DNA of 49,516 bases from Marinagarivorans sp. (GTDB lineage Bacteria; Pseudomonadota; Gammaproteobacteria; Pseudomonadales; Cellvibrionaceae), in NCBI GenBank assembly GCA_028281865.1, contig JANQJB010000053.1, forward strand, positions 1 to 49,516, given 5' to 3'. The notes beneath the pieces were generated by a model. The model did no database searches and was not told where the DNA came from. It saw only the letters and a program-made list of their open reading frames with translations. Below are positions 1-8,143 of the stretch, piece after piece. Made by a program: the position numbers and the translations under genes. Positions within the stretch are counted from its first letter, which is position 1, and the number at the start of each line of letters is the position of its first letter.

Positions 1-979
1 AATTTAAGTTCATTGGGTCAGCATCGTTTGAGAACGGCTGCCCTGGGAACTCAATAAAACGTTCGGTCCAGGTCAATTCAGAGTCGGAGCGAATGAAATC
101 AATCGTAGCTTTTACTGTTCCTTCATTATTTTCCCATTGCAATGCACCGGCGATACCTAAACGGTCTCTATGGTTGAATTGCTGGCGAGCTGACCCTGCA
201 AGCGGAGCAAAGTTATTGGTTTCTCCAACTCGTCGGTAATTGTAAACACCTACGCCGTCGCCGCGACTAGTGAATACAGATGAAGAAAGGCTGATGAGAG
301 CACCGTATTTGCCAGTGTCTGTATCCCAGGTATTACTTGCTAGAAAAGAAAAAGCAGGCTTGGTTTCATCAATTAGGTCGGCGTAACTGGCTTCCCCAGT
401 GACACTGAAAACCAAACCATCATTGTCAAATGGCTTGCGAGTAATAAGGTTAATGTTGCCGGAAATGCCGCCTTCAATAAGGCTTGCGCTTTGGCTTTTT
501 ACAACTTCGACAGCGGCAACCATTTCAGGAGGGATATCCGAGAAATTTAGACCGCCGTCTGCGCCAGCACTGAAACTATCACGACCGTTAATTTCTGCTC
601 TTACGCGGTTTAAACCACGAACAGTAACGTTACCGCCCTCCACTGAGAAGTGGTCGGGGTCGTCGGAAGCTTCGAAGCGTTCGATGGCTACACCTGGAAC
701 ACGTTGCAGTGCTTCAACAACAGATTTATCCGGCAGGGCGCCGATATCTGATGCAGTAATAACATCTTTTACTGTGGTAGCTTCGCGCTTAATGTCTTGA
801 GCTGTTTCCAAACTTTGTTTGATGCCGTATACGATAACTTCTTCAGCAACGGCTGGAGCATCATCTTGAGCGAATGTTTGCACGGAAGCAGAAGCTGCCA
901 TCACGCACATTGCTAGAGTTGATTTTTTGAAAATAACTTGTTGCAAGTCTTTTTTCATTTTGTTTTTAAGTTTGGCCAT
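1..979 (-). CDS. TonB-dependent receptor, N-terminal part (runs off left edge)
   Basis: Outer-membrane active transporter, powered by TonB, for a large nutrient. The open frame starts at ATG 979, directly preceded by a strong Shine-Dalgarno (AGGGGGAG), and stays open to base 1, giving about 326 residues of a protein that is probably 800-1000 long. A signal peptide with a hydrophobic core (LAMCVMAASASV) ends near residue 38. A TonB-box-like segment (EEVIVYG) follows, then the plug domain with DIGALPDKSVVEALQRVPGV, VRGLNR and SGNINLITRKPFD. The spacing and wording resemble the TonB-Xanth-Caul receptor group, often linked to carbohydrate uptake. The substrate cannot be read from this part, and the barrel is outside the window. 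The long 5' region upstream probably carries its promoter. Confidence 0.9.
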   Translation of the reverse strand, partial: MAKLKNKMKKDLQQVIFKKSTLAMCVMAASASVQTFAQDDAPAVAEEVIVYGIKQSLETAQDIKREATTVKDVITASDIGALPDKSVVEALQRVPGVAIERFEASDDPDHFSVEGGNVTVRGLNRVRAEINGRDSFSAGADGGLNFSDIPPEMVAAVEVVKSQSASLIEGGISGNINLITRKPFDNDGLVFSVTGEASYADLIDETKPAFSFLASNTWDTDTGKYGALISLSSSVFTSRGDGVGVYNYRRVGETNNFAPLAGSARQQFNHRDRLGIAGALQWENNEGTVKATIDFIRSDSELTWTERFIEFPGQPFSNDADPMNLN

Positions 980-1587
980 AGCTCCCCCTGTTAACTGTGC
1001 ATAAGCCATTAAATATTAAAGTCTTTGTGATATCTCGTGTTCATTTGGTCGGACGCGATATTAACGGCATTTCGCTGCCAATGGCAAACGAAAAAGCCTG
1101 CCGGCTGCGAAATTAAATTAGGAACCTTGCACCCCAATGAATGATCGCAATATCGCTCGCCAATCTTGAGTTTTAGTTTTGATCTATTTATCAAGATATC
1201 GGTGTCATAAAATTACGAGCGGCGATAGCATACGCGATTAAGAATGAATAAAAAAGCATAAATTACGATACAGAAGTATTAATTTGGTTGTTTTTTGATC
1301 ATTTTTATCGCGGCTCCCAAATTAGACAGAGAATGTTTTGATTAATTTATTTTTCAATGCATAAATAGCTTTAATTGTGATCTGTGTGGATATTTTTTAT
1401 TCTTTTGATTGAAACAGCGTGTTGTTGAGCGCTGGTGTTTAAACGATCATGCGAGTTGTTAGGCGCGTATGGTCACTTATTCTGACTCTGGGCATCCGGT
1501 TATTGCGATAGTCTCGATTGGATATTTTTCGCACTAAAACAAAAATAGTGTTTTACACAAATACGGTTTGCTTTAGACTATTGCAAA
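980..1587. other. Intergenic region between receptor and minC
   Basis: AT-rich divergent gap of 608 bp that should hold the promoters of the receptor (minus) and of minCDE (plus). The clearest structure is an 11-bp perfect palindrome, TGCCAATGGCA, at 1076-1086, about 100 bp upstream of the receptor start. It is a possible operator. A 61-codon minus-strand frame (1009-1194) has no recognisable features and was not accepted as a gene. Confidence 0.5.
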
Positions 1588-2439
1588 TTGTCTAAGGGCT
1601 TTATATTAAGAGTGCTTGATACCGAACCTTCCATCGATATTTCCCGTCCGCAAAGCTTTCAAATAAAAGGGGCGCTCCTGCCTCTCACATTATTAGAAAT
1701 CAAAACTTCTCAGCTCGAGTTGGTTAAGCGTGAACTCACTAAAAAAGTAGAGGTCGCTCCTAGCTTTTTTGATAACACCCCCGTTGTTTTTGTTTTGGAC
1801 GGAATTCAAGATAGTGCGGCGCTAGACCTGATGGATTTGTGCGACTTTTGCAAATCGATTAATTTAAATCCAGTCGGGCTGCGCGGCGGTACTGATTATT
1901 ATCAAGCGCAGGCTCGCCAGGCGAAGATGGCATTGTTTCCAAGTGTTAAAAGTCGCACCAGAGCATCGCGACCTGATGCTGCTCCGCCTGATACTCAAAC
2001 GACTAATATAGACGGCGATATTGTAAACAATGCTAGTGAAGGCTCGAAAAAGCCGTTGGAGCCAACGGAAGTCAGTGAACCGCAGCCCGAACAAGCTAGT
2101 TCGCGTGATAAACCATTAATTATTGATGCTCCGGTGCGTTCTGGCCAGCAAATATTTCACGCTGGTGATCTGATCGTTATGTCGTCTGTTTCGCACGGGG
2201 CTGAATTATTATCAACGGGTAATATCCACGTTTATGGCGCGTTGCGGGGTAGAGCACTGGCAGGTGTCGAGGGCGATGAATCGACGCGAGTGTTTTGCGG
2301 TTCGCAAGAAGCAGAGCTTGTGTCGGTGGCGGGCCACTATATGGTAGATGAACAATTAAAAAAATCTTTTTGGAAGACTGCATCGCAAATTTTTTACGAT
2401 GGAAAAGAGTTGCAGATAAGACAGCTAAGCAATTTTTGA
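1588..2439 (+). CDS. minC: Septum site-determining protein MinC
   Basis: Inhibitor of FtsZ ring formation, acting with MinD and MinE to prevent division at the poles. The N-terminal FtsZ-inhibitory domain spans roughly residues 15-110. A variable Pro/Glu-rich linker follows (about 120-175). The conserved C-terminal beta-helix domain begins at LIIDAPVRSGQQI and includes VSHGAELLSTGNIHVYGALRGRALAG and the AELVSVAGHY motif, which contacts MinD. The 283-residue length is a little above the E. coli protein because of the linker. The likely start is TTG 1588: an in-frame stop at 1546 leaves no upstream ATG, so an alternative start would also be non-canonical. First gene of the minCDE operon. Confidence 0.95.
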   Translation: MSKGFILRVLDTEPSIDISRPQSFQIKGALLPLTLLEIKTSQLELVKRELTKKVEVAPSFFDNTPVVFVLDGIQDSAALDLMDLCDFCKSINLNPVGLRGGTDYYQAQARQAKMALFPSVKSRTRASRPDAAPPDTQTTNIDGDIVNNASEGSKKPLEPTEVSEPQPEQASSRDKPLIIDAPVRSGQQIFHAGDLIVMSSVSHGAELLSTGNIHVYGALRGRALAGVEGDESTRVFCGSQEAELVSVAGHYMVDEQLKKSFWKTASQIFYDGKELQIRQLSNF

Positions 2440-2529
2440 TCTATATATTGGTTTGTCGGGAACTAAGCTATCGGCATTTAAAGCTTTTCCATTAAATTAC
2501 TTTTTCATTAAATAATAAAGGTACGCATT

Positions 2530-3345
2530 TTGGCTAAGATAATTGTTATGACTTCCGGTAAAGGGGGTGTCGGTAAAACGACTTCGAGCGCTGCGATCAG
2601 TAGTGGATTGGCAATGCGTGGACACAAAACGGTTGTGATCGATTTCGATATTGGTTTGCGCAACCTCGACCTGGTGATGAATTGTGAGCGACGGGTGGTT
2701 TACGATTTCGTCAATGTGATAAACGGTGAAGCCACTTTGAAGCAGGCTTTGATAAAGGATAAACGTATCGAGAATCTATTTATCCTGCCGGCATCGCAAA
2801 CACGCGATAAAGATGCATTAAAAAAAGAAGGTGTCGAGAAAGTGCTCGATGAACTTGCCGCAGAAGGCTTTGAATATATTATTTGTGATTCTCCTGCAGG
2901 TATTGAGCACGGTGCATATATGGCACTTTACTTTGCCGATGAGGCGATTGTTGTGGCTAATCCGGAAGTTTCGTCTGTACGTGACTCGGATCGAATTTTG
3001 GGCATTTTACAAAGCAAATCGCGCAAGGCTGAAAAAGGTGAGCATGTAGAAGAGCACCTGTTATTGACGCGCTACAACCCCGAGCGTGTTGAAAAAGGCG
3101 AGATGCTTGCGGTGGAAGATGTACAAGAAATTTTAGCAACAAAACTGTTGGGCGTTATTCCGGAATGTGAATCGGTTTTAAAAGCCTCTAACCAAGGTGT
3201 TCCGGTTATTCACGATAAATCGAGCAAAGCCGGGTTGGCATATGACGACGCCGTAGCGCGTTTGCTGGGAGAAGAAAAAGAGCACCGCTTTTTAACTGCT
3301 GAGCACAAAGGTTTGTTTCAACGTTTGTTTCGGAGATCTGCATGA
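2530..3345 (+). CDS. minD: Septum site-determining protein MinD
   Basis: Membrane-associated ATPase of the Min oscillator. It recruits MinC to the membrane and is released by MinE. The deviant Walker A motif GKGGVGKT lies at residues 10-17, with the signature lysine at 11, followed by DFDIGLRNLDL (switch region) and ICDSPAGIE (Walker B). The C-terminal amphipathic membrane-targeting helix is visible as KGLFQRLFRR. At 271 residues the length is typical. The start is TTG 2530, with AAAGG about 10 bases upstream. It is 90 bp downstream of minC and overlaps minE by four bases, so the three genes are almost certainly co-transcribed. Confidence 0.97.
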   Translation: MAKIIVMTSGKGGVGKTTSSAAISSGLAMRGHKTVVIDFDIGLRNLDLVMNCERRVVYDFVNVINGEATLKQALIKDKRIENLFILPASQTRDKDALKKEGVEKVLDELAAEGFEYIICDSPAGIEHGAYMALYFADEAIVVANPEVSSVRDSDRILGILQSKSRKAEKGEHVEEHLLLTRYNPERVEKGEMLAVEDVQEILATKLLGVIPECESVLKASNQGVPVIHDKSSKAGLAYDDAVARLLGEEKEHRFLTAEHKGLFQRLFRRSA

Positions 3346-3605
3346 GACTAATAGACTATTTTACGCGCAAGCGGGTAAACAGTGCGTCTATTGCTAAAGA
3401 GCGATTGCAGGTTATCGTTGCTCATGAGCGCAACAAGCGCCAGCAACCGGATTATTTACCGCAGTTACAAAAAGACATTATGGAAGTGATACGCAAATAC
3501 GTGGATGTTGATATGGAGAACATTGACGTTCAACTAGACAATAATGGCAGCTGTGCTGTTCTCGAATTAAATGTGACGCTACCCGATTCGAGTGATGCAG
3601 CTTAA
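3342..3605 (+). CDS. minE: Cell division topological specificity factor MinE
   Basis: Stimulates the MinD ATPase and gives the Min system its pole-to-pole oscillation. The protein is 87 residues, as expected. The N-terminal segment (MRLIDYFTRKR) is the membrane-binding part. The next helix (ASIAKERLQVIVAHER) is the conserved MinD-contact segment, and the rest forms the dimeric topological-specificity domain (LQKDIMEVIRKYVDVD). Its ATG overlaps the minD stop in an ATGA arrangement, indicating translational coupling. It converges on the phosphatase gene with a 14-bp gap. Confidence 0.96.
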   Translation: MRLIDYFTRKRVNSASIAKERLQVIVAHERNKRQQPDYLPQLQKDIMEVIRKYVDVDMENIDVQLDNNGSCAVLELNVTLPDSSDAA

Positions 3606-3619
3606 TAAAAATATTTGGC

Positions 3620-4231
3620 TTACCACTCATTTAGATTTGCGTAGCGAGTGATGGTGCCGTTATCGTTAAGGTCAAATTCGACAATGCTATGCGCACAGTT
3701 GTGAATACTGGGCGCGTTCCACAAGTCTTTCATAGCGCGCCCCGCGAAGTGTGCTAGGAGCGTTTGGATTAACGTACCGTGGCAGACCACTAGTAGATCG
3801 TGGCCGCGGTGCTTGGTCACAAAGTCATTTAGGATAGCCAAACCACGCGCTTGTAGATCGAAAAATGTCTCTGCTCCGGTAAGCGAAAACTTATCCGGCT
3901 CTTTAGTAAAATAATGAAATTGCTCTGCGTGTTTTTCCCTCATTTCACGTCGTAAATTTCCTTGCCAAGGGCCTAGATGAATTTCTCGCAGTGCATCTAC
4001 ATATTGTATCGGTGCGTCGATATTTTTGGTTAAATGTTCTGTTGTTTCGCGAGTGCGGTTCAAGTCGCTGGAAAAAATTTGTTTGAACTTCGTCTTTTCT
4101 AGCTGCTTTGCTGTATCCATAGCTTGTTGTCGACCGCGTTCTGTGAGCTGAGACTCTGCCTGGCCTTGCATACGTTCTTCTGCGTTCCAGTCCGTTTCAC
4201 CGTGGCGCACTAAATGAATTCGCGTGAGCAT
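3620..4231 (-). CDS. Histidine phosphatase family protein (phosphoglycerate mutase-like)
   Basis: A 203-residue member of the branch-1 histidine phosphatase superfamily. The catalytic RHG motif is at residues 9-11 in LVRHGETDWN, followed by Q-G-QAE.LTERGRQQA, the SSDLNRTRETTE segment and the second catalytic histidine in VVCHGTLIQTLLAH. These features place it near the GpmB/CobC/YhfR-like enzymes, which hydrolyse phosphoesters. The true substrate cannot be decided from sequence, and no cobalamin genes lie nearby. It follows panB on the same strand with a 44-bp gap, so it may be the last gene of that transcript. Confidence 0.85.
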   Translation of the reverse strand: MLTRIHLVRHGETDWNAEERMQGQAESQLTERGRQQAMDTAKQLEKTKFKQIFSSDLNRTRETTEHLTKNIDAPIQYVDALREIHLGPWQGNLRREMREKHAEQFHYFTKEPDKFSLTGAETFFDLQARGLAILNDFVTKHRGHDLLVVCHGTLIQTLLAHFAGRAMKDLWNAPSIHNCAHSIVEFDLNDNGTITRYANLNEW

Positions 4232-4275
4232 CTTGTACGACCTACATCGATATCATTAAAAATAGCAGCTCAAAT

Positions 4276-5115
4276 TTAAAGGAAAATATTAGCGTCTTCA
4301 GGAAAAATTCCTGTTTTAACGTCGCGGACATATTTTTTTAATGCCCCCGGAATGTCCTCCGCTTCGACCAAAAAGTTTTTTGCGAATTTGGGTGGTTTTT
4401 CGGTGAGGCCGAGAATATCGTTTATAACCAAAACCTGAGCATCGGTTTCGCGACCTGCACCAATACCTATTGTCGGAATCGAAATTGACTGTGTAATTAA
4501 TCTCGCTAACTCACTGGGTATGCACTCTAAAACTATCGCATGTGCGCCGGCTTCAGCGAGCATTTTTGCATCGGTAAGAATTTGTTTTGCATCAGCTTCG
4601 TTTCGCCCTTGAACACGGAAGCCTCCAAATTTGTGGACCGATTGCGGCGTCAAGCCCAAATGGGCACAAACAGGAATGCCACGATCACTCAAAATTTTTA
4701 CTGTATCGACTAGCCATTGACCACCTTCTATTTTTACGCAGTGCGCGCCCGCTTGCATAACACGGGTGGCGTTTTCCAGTGCTCGATCAGTCGTGCCATA
4801 AGTCATAAATGGGAGGTCGCCGATAATGAGCGAGCGGTCGTTGCCACGCTTAACCGCTTCAATGTGATAAATCATTTGCTCCATTGTCACAGGAACTGTC
4901 GTGTCAAAGCCGAGTACAGTCATGCCTAAGCTATCGCCAACCAAAACGACTTCTACACCGCACTTTTGCGCCATTGCCGCCATCGGTGCATCGTAGAGCG
5001 CAACGGTGACAAATTTTTCTGCATTTTTTTTGAATTTTCCGAGGGAGTTTATCGTAATAGGTTTTGCCAGACTCTTTGGGTCGTCAATCTTTTCTTTGTT
5101 AGAGCTATAGACCAT
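4276..5115 (-). CDS. panB: 3-methyl-2-oxobutanoate hydroxymethyltransferase PanB
   Basis: First committed step of pantothenate (coenzyme A) synthesis: transfers a hydroxymethyl group from methylene-tetrahydrofolate to 3-methyl-2-oxobutanoate, giving ketopantoate. Family motifs are visible: VTLYDAP-like opening (VTVALYDAPMAA), VVLVGDSLGMTVLG with the metal-binding Asp, GDLPFMTYG, GAHCVKIEGG, PVCAHLGLTPQSVHKFGGF, VLECIPSELA and TIGIGAGRETDAQVLV. At 279 residues it is slightly longer than E. coli PanB, with an N-terminal extension. panC, the usual neighbour, is missing here. A deoxynucleoside kinase gene lies 11 bp upstream in the same transcript. Confidence 0.96.
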   Translation of the reverse strand: MVYSSNKEKIDDPKSLAKPITINSLGKFKKNAEKFVTVALYDAPMAAMAQKCGVEVVLVGDSLGMTVLGFDTTVPVTMEQMIYHIEAVKRGNDRSLIIGDLPFMTYGTTDRALENATRVMQAGAHCVKIEGGQWLVDTVKILSDRGIPVCAHLGLTPQSVHKFGGFRVQGRNEADAKQILTDAKMLAEAGAHAIVLECIPSELARLITQSISIPTIGIGAGRETDAQVLVINDILGLTEKPPKFAKNFLVEAEDIPGALKKYVRDVKTGIFPEDANIFL

Positions 5116-5126
5116 TTCTAGTATCT

Positions 5127-5816
5127 TTATAAACTTGGTTGAGGGTTGTAATAATGTCTTCCACTTTTAATGTTGAGCAAATATTCAAGTAAGTGCTTGT
5201 AATCTGCTTCACTGTTTGCCCAGTCGATGTTCGCAGCGTTAATAATTAATAGTGGAGCCGAATCGTAGTAGTGGAAGAGTTTTGTGTAAGCATAAATGAG
5301 AGCATTTAAATAATCTTCATCAATGCTTTGCTCTTCCGGTATGCCACGTTTTTTAATGCGTTCAAGCAGCACATTTGCCGGTGCCTGCAAGTAGACAACT
5401 AAGTCGGGTTTTTCGGCGTCGATGGTTAAATGCTGATAAATTTGTTGGTAGAGTTTTAACTCGTCTTGGCCGAGGTTAACCTCGGCAAACAACTGGTCTT
5501 TCTCGATAAGAAAATCAGCGACGCGATTGGGTGCAAATAAATCTTCTTGGCGCAACGTACTTATCTGTTGAACGCGTTGTAAAAGAAAAAACAATTGTGT
5601 CGGCAAAGCTGCGTTGTGGCGATCGCTATAAAATCGCGGTAGAAAGGGATTTTCCTCCGCTTTTTCTAACATTGTTTCGTAACCAAGCGATTTCGCAATC
5701 ATCTTTGTTAAGGTTGTTTTGCCGGCGCCAATCGGGCCTTCAATTACGATATAACGTGGCGGCTGAGGTTCTTCCGCTGGGTTTAGAATACTTTCAAAGT
5801 CTGAGGTTTTTACCAC
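5127..5816 (-). CDS. Deoxynucleoside kinase family protein
   Basis: Probable salvage kinase that phosphorylates a deoxynucleoside with a nucleoside triphosphate. The P-loop GPIGAGKT is at residues 27-34. EENPFLPRFY fits the substrate-binding Glu of the dGK/dCK/TK2 family. FLLQRVQQ and a DLVVYLQAPANVLLERIKKRGIPEE segment supply the usual LID/Arg-rich region. Length (229 residues) fits the bacterial dAK/dGK group. The exact base preference is not readable. It sits between folK and panB in the transcript, a position not occupied in the Pseudomonas version of this cluster. Confidence 0.85.
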   Translation of the reverse strand: MVKTSDFESILNPAEEPQPPRYIVIEGPIGAGKTTLTKMIAKSLGYETMLEKAEENPFLPRFYSDRHNAALPTQLFFLLQRVQQISTLRQEDLFAPNRVADFLIEKDQLFAEVNLGQDELKLYQQIYQHLTIDAEKPDLVVYLQAPANVLLERIKKRGIPEEQSIDEDYLNALIYAYTKLFHYYDSAPLLIINAANIDWANSEADYKHLLEYLLNIKSGRHYYNPQPSL

Positions 5817-5888
5817 TATTGGACCTCCTGGTTGCTTGAGCGCTATACATTTTTGTTTTCGGTACTCTGGCTGTGCTCATGATTGATT

Positions 5889-6395
5889 TTAGGCGCTATT
5901 TACAGTTATTTGGTCTAACAGCTCGATATCATCGGCATTGCGTGCGCCCGGGAGATCCTTGATTTTTCTCCCGTCCGGCAAGCTAAGTTCTGGAGCGATT
6001 GACAGCAAAGGATACAATACAAAATTGCGTTGTGTCAGGTAGGGATGGGGAATATTGAGGCGCGGACTGGAAATTTGCTCGCTGCCGTAAAGTAAGATGT
6101 CTAGATCTAAGGTGCGGGGCCCCCAGCGCAATACGCGTTCGCGCCCGTGCTGACGCTCTATCTCTTGCAGTATATCGAGCAATTCGAGGGCCTGAAGTTG
6201 CGTATCTAATTGCGCCACAGCATTTAAGTAATCGGGCTGTTCGGCTGGACCGAGCGCTTTGGAGCGATAAATTGGAGAAGTTTTGACGAGATGGCATCGA
6301 TGCAATTGATCGAGTTCTGTAATTGCTTTTCGAACATGATTTAGCGGAGTGTCGATGTTACTGCCGATGCCGATATAGGTCGTGAGCATGCTCAA
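5889..6395 (-). CDS. folK: 2-amino-4-hydroxy-6-hydroxymethyldihydropteridine pyrophosphokinase FolK
   Basis: Transfers pyrophosphate from ATP to 6-hydroxymethyl-7,8-dihydropterin in folate synthesis. Typical features: TYIGIGSNIDTPLNHVRKAI at the N-terminus, SPIYRSKALGPAEQPDYLNAV, the signature RWGPRTLDLDILLYG with the two magnesium-binding aspartates, and PHPYLTQRNFVLYPL. The length, 168 residues, is normal. Its start codon overlaps the pcnB stop by four bases (ATGA type), indicating coupling. Its product supplies the folate cofactor that PanB uses, which may explain why folK and panB share a transcript. Confidence 0.96.
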   Translation of the reverse strand: MSMLTTYIGIGSNIDTPLNHVRKAITELDQLHRCHLVKTSPIYRSKALGPAEQPDYLNAVAQLDTQLQALELLDILQEIERQHGRERVLRWGPRTLDLDILLYGSEQISSPRLNIPHPYLTQRNFVLYPLLSIAPELSLPDGRKIKDLPGARNADDIELLDQITVNSA

Positions 6396-7738
6396 TTTAC
6401 CGGCGGTTGGACATTTTTGCGGGGGTTCCGGCGTCTGGTACGTCGTTTTTTGGCTGGGTGCAATTCACGAATCATTTTGTCTCGTCCTGCTTCGTCGGTA
6501 TTCTGAAATGCTGTCCACCATTTGCCCAGTTGCTTCAGATCCTCTCCCGCGTCTTCGCGCAATAAAACAAAATCATAGGCGGCTCGGAAGCGCTGGTGGG
6601 AAAACACTGCGTAGGCGCGTTTTGCGTCGCGCTTAGGTAAGCGTAATTGTAAATTCCAAATATCGCGCATCGGCATTAAAAAGCGCTTGGGGATCGAAGT
6701 GTGCTTGCTTTGGTCGCGCACAATGATTTGCGAAGCTTTTAGTAGCGCGTCGTGTGGAGGCAAACTGCTTGAGCTTATAAGTTCATCCATTTTTTTTTGT
6801 AACGGTGGCCAGAGCATTGCAGCGAAAACAAATGCTGGCGTTACACGTTTACTTTGCCGAATGCGCTTGTCGGTATTGATGGCGACTTGCTGAATGAGCT
6901 TATACGCAACTGAACTCTCTTCTTTAGCGAGCGCAGCTGAGGCTGGAAACAGATGTTTTAATAGATGATACTCGAGCAAAAGTTGTAATGTGGCCGTTGC
7001 ATTTCCGCCTAAAAAAAGCTTGAGCACCTCATCAAACATTCGTGCTGCTGGGATATGCTGCAGATAGTGTCCCATATCATTCAGCGGTGCTTGGGTCTTC
7101 TCTTCGATCAGAAAGCCAAGTTTAGCAGCGAACCTAACTGCTCTTAACATTCTCACCGGGTCTTCTTTATAGCGTTCGCGCGGGTCACCGATCATTCGAA
7201 CGGTGCGATTGTGTAAGTCGGATAGCCCACCGGCAAAATCCATTATCTCTAAGTTGATAGGGTTTAGATAAAGCGCATTAATTGTGAAATCGCGGCGCAC
7301 GGCATCAGACTGGATGTCTCCGTAAACGTTGTCGCGCAAAAGGACTCCGGCTTCAGACTGATTGGCCTCGCGCGCAGTTTGCGCCGTCGTGTGGTGTCCC
7401 CGGAATGTCGTAACTTCAATGATTTCACGACCAAAGCGAACGTGAACGATGCGAAACCGACGCCCGATTATCATCGCATTGCGAAAGCATGCCTTCACTT
7501 GTTCCGGTGTCGCGTCGGTTGCAACATCAAAATCTTTTGGCGCAGCTCCCAGCAGCAGATCACGCACACCACCACCGACTATGTATGCCACATAACCTGC
7601 GTTTTGGAGGGATTGTACTACCTGAAAGGCGTTGGGGCTGATCAGGTTTTCGTCGATGCCATGTTCCCTGCTAGAGAGTATTTTCGGCGATATAAAGCCT
7701 TCGTCCTTAGCAAAGATTTTAAGAAAGCGGTCTAGCAT
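6392..7738 (-). CDS. pcnB: Poly(A) polymerase I PcnB
   Basis: Adds poly(A) tails to RNA 3' ends and so promotes their decay. The nucleotidyltransferase core has YIVGGGVRDLLLG, the catalytic PKDFDVATDA (DxD pair), then RRDFTINALYLNP and GDPRERYKEDPVRMLRAVRFAAKLGF, which are the PcnB/CCA-transferase signatures. The basic C-terminus (KKRRTRRRNPRK) is typical of PcnB and not of CCA enzymes. I chose ATG 7738 (448 residues). An in-frame TTG at 7756 would add six residues, and neither has a clear Shine-Dalgarno. The gene follows the sRNA locus on the same strand and overlaps folK downstream. Confidence 0.95.
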   Translation of the reverse strand: MLDRFLKIFAKDEGFISPKILSSREHGIDENLISPNAFQVVQSLQNAGYVAYIVGGGVRDLLLGAAPKDFDVATDATPEQVKACFRNAMIIGRRFRIVHVRFGREIIEVTTFRGHHTTAQTAREANQSEAGVLLRDNVYGDIQSDAVRRDFTINALYLNPINLEIMDFAGGLSDLHNRTVRMIGDPRERYKEDPVRMLRAVRFAAKLGFLIEEKTQAPLNDMGHYLQHIPAARMFDEVLKLFLGGNATATLQLLLEYHLLKHLFPASAALAKEESSVAYKLIQQVAINTDKRIRQSKRVTPAFVFAAMLWPPLQKKMDELISSSSLPPHDALLKASQIIVRDQSKHTSIPKRFLMPMRDIWNLQLRLPKRDAKRAYAVFSHQRFRAAYDFVLLREDAGEDLKQLGKWWTAFQNTDEAGRDKMIRELHPAKKRRTRRRNPRKNVQPPVN

Positions 7739-7787
7739 GGTGCTTTGGGTGAACAAAGTTAAAGACGGAGTCTAGCACGTGAACGGC

Positions 7788-7825
7788 GGGTGTAATAGTT
7801 TCGTTTGGGTGCAATAGTTTCGTTT
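7788..7825. repeat. Tandem 19-bp duplication upstream of pcnB
   Basis: Two adjacent copies of GGGTGYAATAGTTTCGTTT (7788-7806 and 7807-7825) differ at one base. They lie in the pcnB leader, between the sRNA hairpin and the pcnB start. They could be a simple slippage duplication or paired regulatory boxes. The sequence alone does not decide. Confidence 0.8.
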
Positions 7826-7860
7826 AAAGGAGAAAAGGCTGGATAGTAAAGATTATCTTG

Positions 7861-8134
7861 GTAAAGGAGCAAGACTCCGGTCGGAGTCTTCAGTTGTTGC
7901 CTGCATCGGGTTAGTGCGTTGGGCTACTAAACTTAGTCGATTTCTGACGGCGCTCTTACTTTTATTATTTTTTTACTTACTTCTTATTATCTACCGTGCT
8001 AGCTGTTTATTACTATTTTTTTTGATGCTTTTTATATAAGCCAGCAATACTAATAAAAAAGTCAGTTTCTTATTGTTTATTGTTATTTTAGGTTTTTAAA
8101 AAATTATTTTTATTCTTTATTGTTTTTATTATGT
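7861..8134 (-). ncRNA. Predicted CrcZ-like Hfq/Crc-sequestering small RNA
   Basis: Non-coding transcript predicted from about 8134 (12 bases past the -12 element) to just beyond the hairpin at 7871-7890, about 270 nt. It is rich in A-R-N triplets. Five exact AAYAAYAA motifs can be placed on the minus strand: 8124-8117, 8087-8080, 8084-8077, 8077-8070 and 7969-7962. Such motifs are the Hfq/Crc landing sites of Pseudomonas CrcZ/CrcY. The position, directly between cbrB and pcnB on the same strand, is that of crcZ in Pseudomonas. It would titrate Hfq (with or without Crc) and relieve catabolite repression when CbrAB is active. It is shorter than the roughly 400-nt CrcZ. Crc itself is not in the window. 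Ends are estimated. Confidence 0.72.
7871..7890 (-). terminator. Hairpin at the end of the CrcZ-like RNA
   Basis: Perfect inverted repeat AAGACTCCG-AC-CGGAGTCTT on the minus strand (about 8 bp of GC-rich stem with a four-base loop). The following bases, GCTCCTTTAC, are only moderately U-rich, so termination may be partial and allow read-through toward pcnB. Confidence 0.6.
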
Positions 8135-8143
8135 CGCATTAAT

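Noticed and set aside
1009-1194. 61-codon minus-strand frame upstream of the receptor
   Set aside because: No ribosome binding site, no recognisable features and mixed composition. More likely leader or promoter DNA.
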